Shown in pieces: positions 63,154 through 64,000 of a DNA stretch of 64,000 nucleotides. This DNA comes from Corallococcus soli. Lineage in GTDB: Bacteria > Myxococcota > Myxococcia > Myxococcales > Myxococcaceae. A program made the position numbers and the translations under genes. The stretch lies in the NCBI RefSeq assembly GCF_014930455.1, contig NZ_JAAIYO010000008.1, forward strand, positions 306,748 through 370,747, given 5' to 3'. Position 1 is the stretch's first letter. Every line of letters begins with the position of its first letter. The notes beneath the pieces are model-generated. The model did no database searches and had not been told where the DNA came from. It saw nothing but the letters and a program-made list of their open reading frames with translations.

Positions 63154-64000
63154 TTAAGACGCGAGGCGTTGGGATGCGTCGGCTGCGCGCAGACGCTTCC
63201 ATTCGTGCGGCAGCAACTCGCCGATGCGGGCGTTCGGGTGCGTCTGGACGCGCAGCAGCACGTCGGCGAGGTAGTCCTCGGGATTGACGCCGTTGGCCTC
63301 GCAGGTGGCAACCAGCGCGTAGAGGCCGGCGAGGTTCTCGCCCGCGGCTTCGTGGCCGACGAAGAGGAAGTTCTTCCTGCCCAGGGCCGCTTTTCTCAAC
63401 GCGCCCTCGCTGCGGTTGTTGTCCAGGGGCAGACGCGCGTCGCAGACGAATCGGGTGAGAGCGTCCCACTGTCTTCGGGCGTAGGAGAGGGCCTGGCCCA
63501 GCGGCCCCTTCGGAGGATGGAACGGCGTCTGCTCCTCCAGCCAGGCGCGCAGCGCGGCGAGGACGGGAACACTCTTCTGCTGGCGCAGCTCGCGGTGCGC
63601 ACGAGGCCCGCGTCACGGGCCTGCGCCTCCACGCGGTAGAGGGCGAGGATGAAGTCCAAGGCCTCACGGGCTTCGGGCGCGGTGGGCAGCGCCTCGAAGA
63701 AGCGGCGGCGCACGTGCGCCCAGCAGCCGACGCGCACGCGCCCCTCGGGCAGCGTCACCGCGTTGTAGCCCGTGTACGCATCCACGACGAGGGCGCCCCG
63801 GGTGCCGCCCAGCACGTCCTTCGGCGTCGTGCTGGCCCGGCCCAGGCTGAAGCGGTAGCCGATGAGCCACTCGCCCTTGGGCGTCTGGGTGAGGAAGGTC
63901 CAGAGGTAGCCTTGGCGTGTCTGCTTCACGTCCAGCACGCGCATGGGCGTCTCGTCGGCCCACACCACCTCGGCGGCGGCAATGACTTGCAAGAGGTGCG
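63154..64000 (-). pseudogene. IS66 transposase tnpC, frameshifted by a 10-base deletion (partial)
   Basis: From the right window edge the frame encodes VVWADETPMRVLD, VVDAYTGYNAVTL and the helical part to GLVRT, then leaves frame near 63599; the C-terminal piece resumes in the frame of MRKAALGRKNFLFVGHEAAG and ends at TAA 63154-63156. Compared with the copy at 59269, ten bases (GAAGCCCACC) are missing between GCGCACC and GCGAGCTG, apparently between short CACCG direct repeats. The first half of the gene lies outside the window. Confidence 0.82.

Larger units (their letters stand above)
63078..64000 (-). mobile_element. Second IS66-type element (partial, runs off the window)
   Basis: Starts with the terminal repeat at 63078-63102 and contains the tnpC 3' half on the minus strand. 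It is nearly identical in protein sequence to the copy at 59269 but differs in the tail. The remainder of the element lies beyond base 64000. Confidence 0.82.

Noticed and set aside
54451..64000. Integrated prophage
   Set aside because: No integrase, terminase, capsid or tail genes; only IS66 and IS21 transposition genes plus unknown low-GC ORFs.

Overview
The window is GC-rich, bacterial and very probably from a myxobacterium (Myxococcota, Corallococcus/Myxococcus-like). The inference rests on near-saturated G/C third codon positions, many lipoproteins with short Asp/Gly/Ala/Pro-rich linkers, a lipoprotein with NGLSF pentapeptide repeats, an ECF sigma factor next to a zinc-finger/TPR/CHAT giant, tandem DUF4139 genes, an orphan NRPS-type adenylation fragment, and DUF3396 ('type VI immunity') genes. 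No rRNA, tRNA or CRISPR array was seen.

Layout. 1-14 kb: lipid and envelope genes (two membrane desaturases, PlsC-type acyltransferase, MaoC hydratase, Omp85-type barrel, Slt70-like transglycosylase, OB-fold lipoprotein), an M28 peptidase, a macro-domain protein, peptide deformylase and an Old Yellow Enzyme. 14-15.8 kb: a toxin/immunity-like pair; the lipoprotein toxin candidate, with a PD-(D/E)XK-type tail, is split by one in-frame TAG. 15.8-29.3 kb: MBL-fold hydrolase, FAD monooxygenase, two alpha/beta hydrolases, two coupled DUF4139 paralogues, a peptidoglycan-binding lipoprotein, VanY-like peptidase, alkyltransferase-like protein, DUF2339 membrane protein, YebC and DUF1611. 29.3-35.1 kb: two paralogous cysteine-rich lipoproteins, an ECF sigma factor, an overlapping anti-sigma-like/TPR/CHAT protein and a small secreted protein. 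Four sites of the form GGAA(T/C)(A/C)-N14-CGT sit in front of these transcription units, suggesting one self-contained regulon with a caspase-like protease at its centre. 35.4-54.5 kb: housekeeping and accessory genes (FHA protein, greA, recG, pcm, thrC, ribBA with a divergent second domain, tmk, delta-60 repeat lipoprotein, truncated adenylation protein, CinA-like protein, a 1690-residue TPR protein).

54.6-64 kb is an accessory island. A possible HNH-type protein and three unrecognised ORFs with much lower GC (55.8-58.4 kb) lie between pieces of IS66-type elements. From 58.47 kb the elements are nested: an IS66 copy with frameshifted tnpA and tnpC is cut in tnpC by an IS21-type element (istAB), whose istA 5' end is in turn cut at base 63077/63078 by the terminal repeat of another IS66 copy running off the window. 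The low-GC two-gene cassette at 56749-58371 is the best candidate here for an undescribed mobile, possibly defensive, system; the sigma/CHAT locus is the best candidate for an undescribed signalling system.
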